DNA of 64,000 bases from Pseudoalteromonas rubra (GCF_005887115.1 NZ_PNCJ01000012.1:1-64000); one strand, 5' to 3'. Numbered from the stretch's first letter, positions 31,214-40,252 are shown. Numbers and translations: made by a program. The notes: generated from the sequence alone by a model not told the origin.

Positions 31214-32725
31214 ATGACATATAACCCGCTAAATGATGGCCCGGACTGGACGTTCGACTTGCTTGAAGAATATCAGGCTGAGATTGCTCGAGTAGCGGCC
31301 CACTACAGACTGGATACCTATCCGAATCAGATTGAGGTGATCACCGCGGAACAGATGATGGATGCCTACTCGAGCGTAGGCATGCCTATTGGTTATGCAC
31401 ACTGGTCTTACGGTAAGAAATTCATCCAGACGGAGCAAACTTACAAACGGGGTCAAATGGGCCTCGCTTATGAAATTGTGATCAACTCAGACCCATGTAT
31501 CGCATACCTGATGGAAGAAAATACCATGCCAATGCAGGCACTGGTCATGGCACATGCCTGCTACGGCCATAATTCATTTTTCAAAGGGAATTATCTTTTC
31601 AGAGCATGGACGGATGCATCGTCTATTATTGACTATCTGGTCTTTGCAAAGAACTATGTCGCCAAGTGCGAGCAAAAATATGGCATAGATGAGGTTGAAA
31701 ATCTGCTCGACTCCTGCCATGCACTAATGAACTATGGGGTAGATCGTTATAAACGGCCACAACAAATCTCTATGTATGAGGAACAGAAACGTCAAAAAGA
31801 ACGAGAGGACTATCTACAGTCTCAGGTCAATGAACTCTGGCGAACTATTCCCAAGGGTAAACAGCAGGATGAACGAGAAGATGTTAAGTTTCCATCCGAG
31901 CCTCAGGAAAATATCTTGTACTTTATTGAAAAGAACGCTCCATTGCTCGAATCCTGGCAACGAGAGATTATTCGAATAGTACGCAAGGTATCTCAATACT
32001 TTTATCCGCAGAGACAAACTCAGGTGATGAATGAGGGCTGGGCAACGTTCTGGCATTATACGATATTGAACCACCTATATGACGAAGGTAAGTTGAGCGA
32101 CGCTTTTATGTTAGAGTTTCTACAAAGTCACACCAATGTCGTATATCAACCTCCTTACAACAGTAAGTTTTACTCTGGTATAAACCCGTATGCACTGGGT
32201 TTTAATATGATGGTAGATATTCGCAGGATCTGTGAAAACCCAACTGACGAAGACAAGTACTGGTTTCCGGAGTTTGCTGGTAAGAATTGGCTCGACACCC
32301 TTCATTTTGCCATGGAAAATTTCAAAGATGAAAGCTTTGTCAGCCAGTTTCTGTCACCCAAGATAATGAGGGATTTTAAGTTATTTACTATCATAGACCA
32401 GGAGAAATCACCTCACCTGGAGGTGGGTGCAATTCACGATGAGTCAGGTTATCAAAAGGTCAGAAATAGTTTGTCCGCGCATTATAATCTGAGTAATCAC
32501 GAGCCCAATATTCAGGTATACAATGTGGATATACGAGGCGATCGCTCACTCACATTGAGGTACGTTCCACATAACAAGGTGCCTCTAGCTGATTCGAAAA
32601 AAGAAGTGCTTAAGCATCTTTACCGACTTTGGGGATTTCCAGTTAAACTTGAAGAGCAACAGGACGACGGCACTGTGAACATTCTGGGGCAGTGTCCTCA
32701 GGAAAATAAAGAAGACTCACTTTAG
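31214..32725 (+). CDS. spoVR: SpoVR family protein (YcgB-like)
   Basis: The 503-residue protein matches the SpoVR/YcgB family. It has the N-terminal WTFDLLEEYQAEIARVAAHY, the conserved AHACYGHNSFFKGNYLF and MNEGWATFWHYTILNHLYDE segments, and a C-terminal domain. The His/Glu-rich motifs look like metal ligands, but the function is unknown. Bacillus SpoVR is needed for spore cortex formation. ATG at 31214 follows GGGGGAG; a GTG two codons earlier is possible. It is the last gene of the prkA operon. In E. coli the homologue ycgB is at a separate locus. Confidence 0.95.
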   Translation: MTYNPLNDGPDWTFDLLEEYQAEIARVAAHYRLDTYPNQIEVITAEQMMDAYSSVGMPIGYAHWSYGKKFIQTEQTYKRGQMGLAYEIVINSDPCIAYLMEENTMPMQALVMAHACYGHNSFFKGNYLFRAWTDASSIIDYLVFAKNYVAKCEQKYGIDEVENLLDSCHALMNYGVDRYKRPQQISMYEEQKRQKEREDYLQSQVNELWRTIPKGKQQDEREDVKFPSEPQENILYFIEKNAPLLESWQREIIRIVRKVSQYFYPQRQTQVMNEGWATFWHYTILNHLYDEGKLSDAFMLEFLQSHTNVVYQPPYNSKFYSGINPYALGFNMMVDIRRICENPTDEDKYWFPEFAGKNWLDTLHFAMENFKDESFVSQFLSPKIMRDFKLFTIIDQEKSPHLEVGAIHDESGYQKVRNSLSAHYNLSNHEPNIQVYNVDIRGDRSLTLRYVPHNKVPLADSKKEVLKHLYRLWGFPVKLEEQQDDGTVNILGQCPQENKEDSL

Positions 32726-32755
32726 CAAAAAGCCCTTATAACAAGGGCTTTTTAG
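32726..32755 (+). terminator. Intrinsic terminator of the prkA-yeaH-spoVR operon
   Basis: AAAAAGCCCTT-ataac-AAGGGCTTTTT begins 1 bp after the spoVR stop codon. It is symmetric and may also stop the convergent GGDEF gene. Confidence 0.9.
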
Positions 32756-32782
32756 CATCTGTAAGTGATGTATCAGTTAAGA

Positions 32783-33754
32783 CTAATGTGCCATAGACGG
32801 ATCATACACAGTGACTATGTTCCGACCATTTTCTTTAGAGTGATAAAGCGCGGTGTCAGCGGCTTCAATCCACTGTTCATATTTTTCAAAATTGTCATCG
32901 CAGCAAGCAATACCCAGACTTACAGTCAGCTTAATCTCTTTATCGTCGTAATAGATTACTGAGTTTTCAATCAGACTACGTAGCCTTTCGGCAAACACCT
33001 TTGCGCCTTCAGCATCGGTATCAACCAAAGTTACAGCAAATTCTTCGCCACCATAACGCCCCGCTACGTCGGTTTCACGTAGTGTCTTTTGTAATAGATC
33101 AGAGATGTGGCGAATAGCCTCATCACCGCCGCTATGACCATAGGCATCATTGATACGCTTAAAGAAATCAATATCAAACATTAACAAACTGCTACTTCCG
33201 TGGCTTCGCTGTAAACGTTTAAACTCGGTTCTTAGACTTTGCTCCCAATAGCCACGATTAGCAAGCTTAGTGAGGCTATCTGTGCGGCTCATTTTTTCCA
33301 GCGTTTTGTTAACCCGCTCGAGCTCAAGCTTGTTCATTGCCTCATCGGTCACATCGTAAATAATCACACAAATATGTGCCACTTCACCTGTGACTGTCGT
33401 CAGTGGGATAAAGGTCGCATTCTGATACATGTAATCGGCTTTCCCTGTAATAGGCCGATAATTTTTAAAGCGGAAAATATATGGCTGCTGTTCCCAAATC
33501 GTAAATGATCGATTTTTGAGTACAAATACAGGTTCAGATTTGCTCTTAAACCAGGCCTCGTCAATACTAGGAAACAAATCAAAGACATCTTTGTCTTTTA
33601 CCGCGCTAGGTAGCAGACCCGAGTGGTTTTCCATAAACCCATTCCAAACACACACTCGATAGTTCCTGTCCAAAACGACCAGGCCGACATCAACTGTGTT
33701 AAACATATCCATCAACCAATGGATCTCATTCATGTCAAAATCAGATGCAGGCAT
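32783..33754 (-). CDS. PAS-GGDEF diguanylate cyclase
   Basis: The 323-residue protein makes cyclic di-GMP. It has an N-terminal PAS-like sensor (VDVGLVVLDRNYRVCVWNGF, about 18-140), a short helix, and a GGDEF domain starting SRTDSLTKLANRGYWEQSL. The active-site motif is GGEEF (RYGGEEFAVTLVD), consistent with catalysis. No membrane helix, so it is cytoplasmic. It starts 4 bp after the response regulator gene upstream and is clearly its operon partner. No RxxD inhibitory site is evident before GGEEF. Confidence 0.93.
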   Translation of the reverse strand: MPASDFDMNEIHWLMDMFNTVDVGLVVLDRNYRVCVWNGFMENHSGLLPSAVKDKDVFDLFPSIDEAWFKSKSEPVFVLKNRSFTIWEQQPYIFRFKNYRPITGKADYMYQNATFIPLTTVTGEVAHICVIIYDVTDEAMNKLELERVNKTLEKMSRTDSLTKLANRGYWEQSLRTEFKRLQRSHGSSSLLMFDIDFFKRINDAYGHSGGDEAIRHISDLLQKTLRETDVAGRYGGEEFAVTLVDTDAEGAKVFAERLRSLIENSVIYYDDKEIKLTVSLGIACCDDNFEKYEQWIEAADTALYHSKENGRNIVTVYDPSMAH

Positions 33755-33758
33755 AATT

Positions 33759-34763
33759 CTAATCTTCTAACAGGTACTCAACTTTATATTTGAGCGTTTT
33801 AAGTGAGTCTTCAGTAAACAACAACATTAAATCGCAATTAATATTGTGGTCTTCAATTCCGTAACTTATTTCAATCGCTAACGTACGTTGCCAGCGGTCT
33901 TTGTTCGCTTTGACGAGCTCAGAAACTTCACAATGCTGCCCAAGCACAACCGGGTGTCCTTGGCTAAATGGCATATCTAATTGCTTTGATAAGCCCGTTA
34001 GGATGGCGCCGATTAGAATATTGCTAATATCCATCAGCAGCTCAAGCTCTACTTTTTGATTGAGCTCGCCCGTATAGCTCATCAGCGACGCAATTTCTTT
34101 AAAGCTGGAGTCATTGAGTAAAAGCAAAGCTTCTCCCGATACCCCGCCTCCGATAAAGCCCTGACATACACCCGACGTCGTTGCGCTCGCGTCAATCGCT
34201 TGCAACGCCATGTGCAGCTCATTAACCTCTAGCACGTTTACATTTGGGATAGGTAATTCTACGAATACGTTAAGTAGTCGAGCAAGCAAATCACCTGCCT
34301 GCCCCATTGCGACATTCGTGATCTCTTGATATATGTCTCGGATTTCAGGTTCAAGTTGCTCACCGAGTTTATGCACCAGATTGGCACGAATGGCTTTGTC
34401 TTTGATCCCATGATGCGTGATAATTTCTTCTAATTTTGCAGCATCACATGGCTTGCGTATAAAATCAATTGCACCTAATTCCATGACTCTTTGGTGCGCA
34501 TTTGGCTGGATATCTCCAGAGACGACAACTGTCAAAACATTCAATCCTTGTTCGTTTATTGCTTGTAATACCTCATACCCATCCATGTGAGGCATATTTA
34601 AATCTAAAAAGAGAATCTCGGGTGATATCGCTTTTATTTTCTCAATGCAGTCCAAGCCATGTTCTGCAAATTCCACTTTAATATCCCAGTCATCTGGCAA
34701 TGATCTCGCCAGTTGCCGGCGAGCCAATTTTGAATCATCGCATATCAGGACAGGTGTTGACAT
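33759..34763 (-). CDS. Response regulator with CheC/CheX-like output domain
   Basis: The 334-residue protein has an intact receiver domain: acidic pair in LICDDSKLARRQLA, phospho-acceptor in EILFLDLNMPHMDGYEV (Asp at about 54), and Lys in DFIRKPCDAAKL. From about residue 130 it resembles the CheC/CheX/FliY phosphatase fold, with MDISNILIGAILTGLSKQL. Such proteins can act as phosphatases for partner regulators. It is co-transcribed with the diguanylate cyclase gene downstream, suggesting control of c-di-GMP. No histidine kinase gene is adjacent. Confidence 0.87.
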   Translation of the reverse strand: MSTPVLICDDSKLARRQLARSLPDDWDIKVEFAEHGLDCIEKIKAISPEILFLDLNMPHMDGYEVLQAINEQGLNVLTVVVSGDIQPNAHQRVMELGAIDFIRKPCDAAKLEEIITHHGIKDKAIRANLVHKLGEQLEPEIRDIYQEITNVAMGQAGDLLARLLNVFVELPIPNVNVLEVNELHMALQAIDASATTSGVCQGFIGGGVSGEALLLLNDSSFKEIASLMSYTGELNQKVELELLMDISNILIGAILTGLSKQLDMPFSQGHPVVLGQHCEVSELVKANKDRWQRTLAIEISYGIEDHNINCDLMLLFTEDSLKTLKYKVEYLLED

Positions 34764-34966
34764 AAAAGCTCTCTTCGCATTTTTAGCTAACAGGTTGTGT
34801 TAAGCCAAAAATTTTCTATTTATAGTTATGACATAGCAGCATTTTAGGACTTACATGGTAATCAAAGCTTAACCGATTTACAATCCAATTTACTGCAAAG
34901 GTTGGTTATATAATTCCAGTATAATACACTGACGGGAATTGCGAAAAATTAAAAAGGGAATACGTT

Positions 34967-35554
34967 ATGCGAATCATATCCTTGCTTACAGCATCACTGT
35001 TGACGTTGACTAACCCAGCCTATGCCAGTGAGCTACAAGAAAACCAGGTTGACGCAGGAAAAGTCAGTGCACAGGGGAAGCCTGTCACTCTATTAGGTCA
35101 GGGCATTAAAGTGGGCGATTCGGCCCCCGATTTTAAAGTGGTTGATGGCAGCTTCGTGCCAGTGACATTAGCCAATTACGTCGGTAAACCCGTTTTGATC
35201 AGCGTCGTGCCTAGCCTGGATACCGGGATCTGCTCTTTGCAGACCAAGTATTTTAACGAAAAAGTGGCAAAAGAGTTCTCGGATGTCGCGATGCTTACCA
35301 TTAGCGCGGACCTGCCCTTCGCTCAAAAACGCTTCTGTAAAACAGAAAACATTGATCAGATTGATACATTATCAGATTCAGTTTGGCGCGATTTTGGAGC
35401 CAAATATGGTCTCTACATCAAGGATATGGGACTGCTGAGTCGAGCGGTGCTGGTGCTGGACAAAAATCATAAGGTCGTATACAAGCAACTTGTTAGCAAT
35501 CTGGCCAGTGAACCTGATTATCAGGGCGCCATTGAGGCGTTGAAGCAACTTTAG
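34967..35554 (+). CDS. tpx: Thiol peroxidase (Tpx) with export signal
   Basis: The 195-residue protein is a Tpx-type atypical 2-Cys peroxiredoxin. Peroxidatic Cys89 lies in PSLDTGICSLQT and resolving Cys124 in SADLPFAQKRFCKTEN; the C-terminus YKQLVSNLASEPDYQGA matches Tpx. Unlike the usual 165-170-residue form, it begins with an apparent signal peptide (MRIISLLTASLLTLTNPAYA), so the mature enzyme should be periplasmic. AAGGGAA lies 8 nt before ATG. It is transcribed alone. Confidence 0.93.
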   Translation: MRIISLLTASLLTLTNPAYASELQENQVDAGKVSAQGKPVTLLGQGIKVGDSAPDFKVVDGSFVPVTLANYVGKPVLISVVPSLDTGICSLQTKYFNEKVAKEFSDVAMLTISADLPFAQKRFCKTENIDQIDTLSDSVWRDFGAKYGLYIKDMGLLSRAVLVLDKNHKVVYKQLVSNLASEPDYQGAIEALKQL

Positions 35555-35634
35555 TTCCCAAAGAAGTAATCGACTTTGACGGTGCACAGATGTAAGTACA
35601 GGGTTACCGCCACATCTATGCGCCGTTTCATATC

Positions 35635-36069
35635 CTAAGATAGTACCATATCTATGTGTTCAATACCGTCTTCCAGATAAGCCTCACTGCATACTTCAAA
35701 CCCTAGAGACTGATAAAATTGAATCAAATAGGTCTGTGCCGAGATATGTATGGGTTGCAAGCCATAATGTGTACGGCAGACTTCTATTGCTCTACTCATC
35801 AAGGACTGGGCTATCCCTTTACCACGACAGGCTTGTGAAACAAGAACACGACCAATCGCACTGACGCCCAACGCAGATTTATAGCACCTCGCATAAGCCT
35901 GTAACTCGCCTTCCTCGATTAAAAAAACATGTAAGGTATCTGACTTTTTATCTGTCTCATCAATTTCCTGGTAAGCACAGGCTTGCTCTACAACAAACAC
36001 CGCAATACGCGTCTGAAAAATACTAAACAGCTCGTCGTGGGAAAGTTCGTAAAAGGTTTTAACTTGCAT
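35635..36069 (-). CDS. ElaA-like GNAT acetyltransferase
   Basis: The 144-residue protein has the ElaA N-terminus (FYELSHDELFSIFQTRIAVFVVEQACAYQEID) shown by the FVVEQ-C-YQEID pattern. The acetyl-CoA loop is GRVLVSQACRGKGIAQSLM (R/Q-x-x-G-x-G/A). The end is YQSLGFEVCSEAYLEDGIEH. The substrate is unknown. It lies downstream of the Spo0M-like gene on the same strand but after a terminator hairpin, so it probably has its own weak promoter. Confidence 0.9.
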   Translation of the reverse strand: MQVKTFYELSHDELFSIFQTRIAVFVVEQACAYQEIDETDKKSDTLHVFLIEEGELQAYARCYKSALGVSAIGRVLVSQACRGKGIAQSLMSRAIEVCRTHYGLQPIHISAQTYLIQFYQSLGFEVCSEAYLEDGIEHIDMVLS

Positions 36070-36081
36070 GGATTTATCACT

Positions 36082-36108
36082 TGAAAAGAAACGCCTCTGA
36101 CGAGGCGT
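36082..36108 (-). terminator. Intrinsic terminator of the Spo0M-like gene
   Basis: ACGCCTC-gtca-GAGGCGT followed by TTCTTTTC on the minus strand, 10 bp after the stop codon. Confidence 0.75.
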
Positions 36109-36117
36109 AATAATGGT

Positions 36118-36861
36118 TTAGGCGAATAGCCTTTCCAATTGGTCACATAACTGAGATAAGTTCACCTGGTCATGCTCAATAGTCAGGTCAACATAGCCAT
36201 CACCTCGAAACGCCCTGTCCAGCTCAATCAGCACATGCGTGCGATGTGCTTCGGGGACAAATGACAGTTCTACTTCCTGAAGGCCAAACAAAGAGGTGTT
36301 AGCCGGGCGATATTCTATCTCCTGATAACACCCCGATACAGACTGAAAGTTAGATGCCTTCAGGTATCCTCGTTCAACATCCGCCTTCACCATTCTAAAA
36401 CCAAGTTTATCCATGGCCATAAGACAGTTTTTAACGGCTTCATTGGGATAGATATGTAACAAATCTTTGTCACTAGGATCCATGGCCAAATCAATGTCTA
36501 GCCCTGTTTCCAGCCAAACATAGCTATGATTATATGGCGCATTAATTTCAGTAATCGGGGTTTCAGAATGCAAGCGAGCCTCAAATGGGATCACTTTTTT
36601 CTCGCCCGGCGCAATTGTGAACTTGCTGCCAACACGCCACTTTTCGATTACCTGATTTGCATAGTACTCACCACTGTCGCCTTCAACCTTGACCTTTGTC
36701 ATCAACGCCAGCTCCAGACCACTCACTTCTTGCTCTACATCACCACCCAACACAACTATTTGCGCTTGGAATTTTTGACCTGGATGCAAATGTTCTGTTT
36801 CTAAAATTGTATCTACTTTCGCGGCACCAATACCTACGGATGCCAAGAGCTTTTTAAACAT
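36118..36861 (-). CDS. Spo0M (SpoOM) family arrestin-like protein
   Basis: The 247-residue protein starts MFKKLLASVGIGAAKVDTIL and contains PGQKFQAQIVVLGGDVEQEV, the conserved start of the Spo0M family. Its two beta-sandwich halves resemble arrestins. In Bacillus Spo0M affects sporulation and cytoskeletal interactions; the role in gammaproteobacteria is unknown. GAGGAGATAAG precedes the ATG. It appears monocistronic. It lies 3.4 kb from prkA and spoVR homologues. Confidence 0.92.
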   Translation of the reverse strand: MFKKLLASVGIGAAKVDTILETEHLHPGQKFQAQIVVLGGDVEQEVSGLELALMTKVKVEGDSGEYYANQVIEKWRVGSKFTIAPGEKKVIPFEARLHSETPITEINAPYNHSYVWLETGLDIDLAMDPSDKDLLHIYPNEAVKNCLMAMDKLGFRMVKADVERGYLKASNFQSVSGCYQEIEYRPANTSLFGLQEVELSFVPEAHRTHVLIELDRAFRGDGYVDLTIEHDQVNLSQLCDQLERLFA

Positions 36862-37075
36862 CTTATCTCCTCTCGAGGATGTCCCCTTATCCGCATCTTA
36901 ACCACATTTTTTCTGGTTTGTCAGCGAAAATTTATAGCAATCAGATAAATAGTTGACCGCCATTGCCTAAACGCTCCCTTTGAGGCCTATATTAGTTAAT
37001 CAATGTACTAATTTTTCATTTATAAATCAGTTTGTTTTGTTACACTGCTAACACCTTCGACTTGACTGAATCACT

Positions 37076-38647
37076 ATGGAATTACTGTACTTCGCCGTTG
37101 CCTTTGCCTGTGGCTTTTCCGTCTATCAACTCAAACTCCCACCATTAATTGGCTTTTTGTTGGCGGGCTTTGTCCTCAACTTGTTGGGGCACAGCAGTAC
37201 CGACTTACTCACCCAGCTGGCCGACTTAGGTGTGACTCTACTGTTGTTCAGTATTGGCTTAAAACTAAAAGTATCCAACCTGATTAAGCCCCAAGTTTGG
37301 GCGCCAGCTAGCCTGCATCTAGTCACCAGTATTGCTTTTTTCGCCTCCTTATTATTGATGTTAGGCGCATTTGGTTTACCCTTATTTGTCGACTTGTCAT
37401 GGCAAAGTGCCTGTCTGGTTGGCTTTGCTTTTAGCTTTTCCAGCACTGTGTTCGCAGTTAAAGTGCTAGAAGAAAGAGGAGAGATGGCCAGTTTGCACGG
37501 TAAAATCTCTATTGGGATCCTGGTTATGCAGGATATCTTTGCAGTGATCTTCCTTGCTATCAGCACAGGCAAGTCGCCTAATATATGGGCACTTGCTCTG
37601 CTTGTTGGCTTACCGCTATTGCGGCCACTGTTGTTCTGGGTACTTAACCGCTCAAAACATGGTGAACTTTTGCCATTGTTCGGTTTTTTCTTTGCCTTGG
37701 TACTGGGCTACCACGGATTCGAGCTGGCTGGCCTGAAAGGTGATTTAGGTGCCCTGATCATCGGTATGTTGTTTGCGCCACACAAAAAAGCAGGGGAACT
37801 GTCTAAAGCACTACTGAATGTCAAAGATATATTGTTGGTTGGCTTTTTCCTTAACATCGGCCTGAATGCCAATATTTCTCTCGAAGCTGTGCTGATTGCC
37901 GTGCTACTTGCAATCGTGCTGCCTGTCAAAGTCTTCATTTACTACCTCTACACCAACATGTTCAGACTGCGCGCCCGAACCTCACTGCTTAGTGCATTTA
38001 CCTTGTCCAACTACAGCGAGTTTGGCCTGATTGTCTGTGCGGTAGCCGCCAGCAGTGGCATGATCACCGCCGACTGGCTTGCTGTAGTCGCATTGGCTGT
38101 GTCAGTCACCTTTGTACTGGCCACCCCATTGAATAAAAAAGCCAATGAAATATACGTTAAGCTTGAACCGCTGCTCGTTAAGTTTGAGAGTGATAAACGG
38201 CTTGAAGAAGAGCTGCCGGTTAACCTGACCGACACACGGATCGTGATATTTGGTATGGGCCGAATTGGAACCGGTGCCTATGAGACCATTCACGCTTCCC
38301 ACCCTGGCGCTGTCGCAGGTGTCGATATCAAACCTGAGGTAGTTGAAAAACACATCAGCCTAGAGCGTCGGGTACTGCTCGCGGATGCAACTGACCCTGA
38401 TTTCTGGCAAAGGGTAAACCATTCCAATGTCGACATGGTCATGCTGGCAATGCCCAAGCATATGCAGAATATTTACGCCCTGGAACAGCTCAAGGCATCT
38501 GGGTTCTCAGGTCAGGTTACCGCCATTGCAAACTATCCGGATCAACAAAAAGAGCTGGAAGATTTGGGCGTCCATTCTACTTATAACTTCTATTTAGAAG
38601 CTGGTAGCGGCTTTGCTGAACACGTTAAAGAAAAATTATTTTCATAG
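37076..38647 (+). CDS. CPA2 family cation/proton antiporter with TrkA-N domain
   Basis: The 523-residue membrane protein has about 12 hydrophobic segments over residues 1-370, including PPLIGFLLAGFVLNLLGH near the start and the family's GDLGALIIGMLFAPHKKAGELS. A cytoplasmic Rossmann domain with RIVIFGMGRIGTGAYE (GxGxxG) starts at about 390. This is the KefB/YbaL type, involved in K+ or Na+ efflux. There is no C-terminal TrkA-C domain, and no KefG/KefF ancillary gene is adjacent. It is monocistronic, ending at a strong hairpin. The transported ion cannot be read from sequence. Confidence 0.9.
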   Translation: MELLYFAVAFACGFSVYQLKLPPLIGFLLAGFVLNLLGHSSTDLLTQLADLGVTLLLFSIGLKLKVSNLIKPQVWAPASLHLVTSIAFFASLLLMLGAFGLPLFVDLSWQSACLVGFAFSFSSTVFAVKVLEERGEMASLHGKISIGILVMQDIFAVIFLAISTGKSPNIWALALLVGLPLLRPLLFWVLNRSKHGELLPLFGFFFALVLGYHGFELAGLKGDLGALIIGMLFAPHKKAGELSKALLNVKDILLVGFFLNIGLNANISLEAVLIAVLLAIVLPVKVFIYYLYTNMFRLRARTSLLSAFTLSNYSEFGLIVCAVAASSGMITADWLAVVALAVSVTFVLATPLNKKANEIYVKLEPLLVKFESDKRLEEELPVNLTDTRIVIFGMGRIGTGAYETIHASHPGAVAGVDIKPEVVEKHISLERRVLLADATDPDFWQRVNHSNVDMVMLAMPKHMQNIYALEQLKASGFSGQVTAIANYPDQQKELEDLGVHSTYNFYLEAGSGFAEHVKEKLFS

Positions 38648-38654
38648 TCTGCAA

Positions 38655-38697
38655 AATAATTCTCAGTATCAATAGGGGTACTGAGAATTATTTCTAA
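38655..38697 (+). terminator. Hairpin terminator after the antiporter gene
   Basis: A 14-bp perfect stem, AATAATTCTCAGTA / TACTGAGAATTATT, with a 10-base loop is followed by TTCTAATT. It starts 8 bp after the stop codon. Confidence 0.75.
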
Positions 38698-38712
38698 TTC
38701 CGCATCATACAC

Positions 38713-38736
38713 TTACATCTAGACGTCTAAATATCA
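38713..38736. promoter_or_regulatory. Met-box-like array upstream of a hypothetical gene
   Basis: A perfect met box AGACGTCT (38721-38728) is flanked by two partial 8-mers, TTACATCT (5 of 8) and AAATATCA (4 of 8). MetJ binds such tandem arrays. The next gene is the unknown 94-residue protein 200 bp downstream. The match may be chance. Confidence 0.3.
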
Positions 38737-38932
38737 GGCACATAATCGTGGCATCTTTGTAACTATACGATTTACAAAGCTTTACATCATCGTTGGTAAT
38801 TGCCCCTCAATTCGAAGTAAACTGGCTTCAGTAGGTTAGTTGCACTAATCTATTTTCTCAATTTAAATCTGATACTTATACCCCTCAATCAGGAACATTG
38901 AGTGGGCACTCTAATTATTCGAGAGGGCAAGC

Positions 38933-39217
38933 ATGTTAAAAAATAAATCAGCTTCTTACTTTCCTGCAGCGGTGGATGATGCAAATGCAGGCCCGCTCGC
39001 AAAATTGCAAGCGCAACTGGATGCTATTCAAGATTCGGGAATGACAGCGTTGACAATTAGGGACATCCTTTTTCAAAAAATGCTCGATATGCATTCTGTC
39101 CCCAAAAAGCACTTTTTACGTGACCAGGATACGCCTGACAGACTTGATGACCCGGCTATCATTGAGCAATTGAACGCGCTGGGTTTCTATCGCACCTCAC
39201 AAGGTCAGGTGCACTAA
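38933..39217 (+). CDS. Hypothetical protein, 94 aa
   Basis: The protein has no signal peptide or membrane helix and is predicted mostly helical (LAKLQAQLDAIQDSGMTALT). The C-terminal half is charged (KKHFLRDQDTPDRLDDPAII). No family is recognised. It has a very good ribosome-binding site (GAGAGGGC, 6 nt before ATG) and a hairpin terminator after it, so it is likely expressed. It is isolated between the antiporter and a convergent fatty-acid hydroxylase gene. A met-box-like array lies about 200 bp upstream. Confidence 0.65.
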   Translation: MLKNKSASYFPAAVDDANAGPLAKLQAQLDAIQDSGMTALTIRDILFQKMLDMHSVPKKHFLRDQDTPDRLDDPAIIEQLNALGFYRTSQGQVH

Positions 39218-39248
39218 GATACAGTTTTATGGGAGCCTACTCTCCCTC

Positions 39249-39284
39249 ATAGGCTGGCAATGCCCGTCGCCAGCCTATTTCTCT
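39249..39284 (+). terminator. Terminator after the 94-aa gene
   Basis: ATAGGCTGGC and GCCAGCCTAT pair across a 10-base loop and are followed by TTCTCTCTCCTT. It overlaps the stop codon of the convergent hydroxylase gene. The pyrimidine tail is not pure T, so strength is uncertain. Confidence 0.55.
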
Positions 39285-40252
39285 CTCCTTATAACAGCAC
39301 TTATCCGCTTAGGTAATAAGCAGCCAGCTGCCTCTTTGAGTGGTTTAAAGTAAATGGCAACTAAACTGTCATGTCCAGCATCATAACGACCCACCCCTAT
39401 TTCTATTTTCTCAACTTGCGACGCGCGGATCAAAGAGCCTCCTAGCCTGTCCCATATTGCTAATGCAGAGCCCAGATTGGTATCAAAGTGGGCAGGATCA
39501 GCGCTGTGGTGAATTTGGTGTTGTGCTGGGCTGATAAACCAGTTTTCAACCTTATCTCCCCAGCTAAACCAGATATGCGAATGACGTAAATTTGAGCCAA
39601 AAATATTAAATAAGAAAACGAAGGCATTAGCCCCGAGAATATCGAACATGCTCAATGCCGTCCCAAACAGGAAATATCCTAGCCCCACCACCACGCCTTG
39701 AGTCAGTGCCATGCGACAAGCGTATAAGTAGCTTTCTACTGGGTGTGAGCGATAGATTGTAAACGGCGTCAGCACTTTGGCAGAGTGGTGTACTTTGTGA
39801 AACTCCCACAAAAATGGAATCTTATGAAGCGCAAGGTGTAACAGATACCGCGTCAAGTCATCAACCAGAAACAGCATCAGCGTAAACAAAAAAATCACCA
39901 CTGAGTCATCCCAGGCCAAATGTAGGGGGGCGCCAAACAACCATTCGAGGCCATCTGAAATTGCGATAGCAACCGGCACCATAGTCAATACTATGGGAGC
40001 AAAGGTGAGCGCTTTGATTAGTTTGTTGGCAACAAACAAGCCGTAATCCAGTTTTGCACTGTCAGATAGCCAAACGTCACGCGGGAACAAAAATCCCAAA
40101 AAACCTTTAAGTGAGCGTGGGCCATTCAACTTGCTGTATACCAGACCCGCCATAGCAATAGCACTGAGAAGGTACAGCCAATAGATTCGTTTATTCGCAT
40201 CCAATAAATAACCGGGCAAAGAAGATAGGCTTTGCCAGAGCGTTTCTATCAT
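39275..40252 (-). CDS. Sterol desaturase / fatty acid hydroxylase superfamily membrane protein
   Basis: The 325-residue protein has about four or five membrane segments and the histidine boxes of the superfamily: HLALH, HKVHHS and HQIHHS, plus NLRHSHIW. These bind a di-iron centre that hydroxylates or desaturates lipids. The substrate is unknown. It lies last on the minus strand after the TonB-dependent receptor gene, separated by 97 bp with a hairpin, so it may be partly co-transcribed with the iron-uptake genes. A di-iron enzyme beside an iron locus is suggestive only. Confidence 0.87.
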   Translation of the reverse strand: MIETLWQSLSSLPGYLLDANKRIYWLYLLSAIAMAGLVYSKLNGPRSLKGFLGFLFPRDVWLSDSAKLDYGLFVANKLIKALTFAPIVLTMVPVAIAISDGLEWLFGAPLHLAWDDSVVIFLFTLMLFLVDDLTRYLLHLALHKIPFLWEFHKVHHSAKVLTPFTIYRSHPVESYLYACRMALTQGVVVGLGYFLFGTALSMFDILGANAFVFLFNIFGSNLRHSHIWFSWGDKVENWFISPAQHQIHHSADPAHFDTNLGSALAIWDRLGGSLIRASQVEKIEIGVGRYDAGHDSLVAIYFKPLKEAAGCLLPKRISAVIRREK

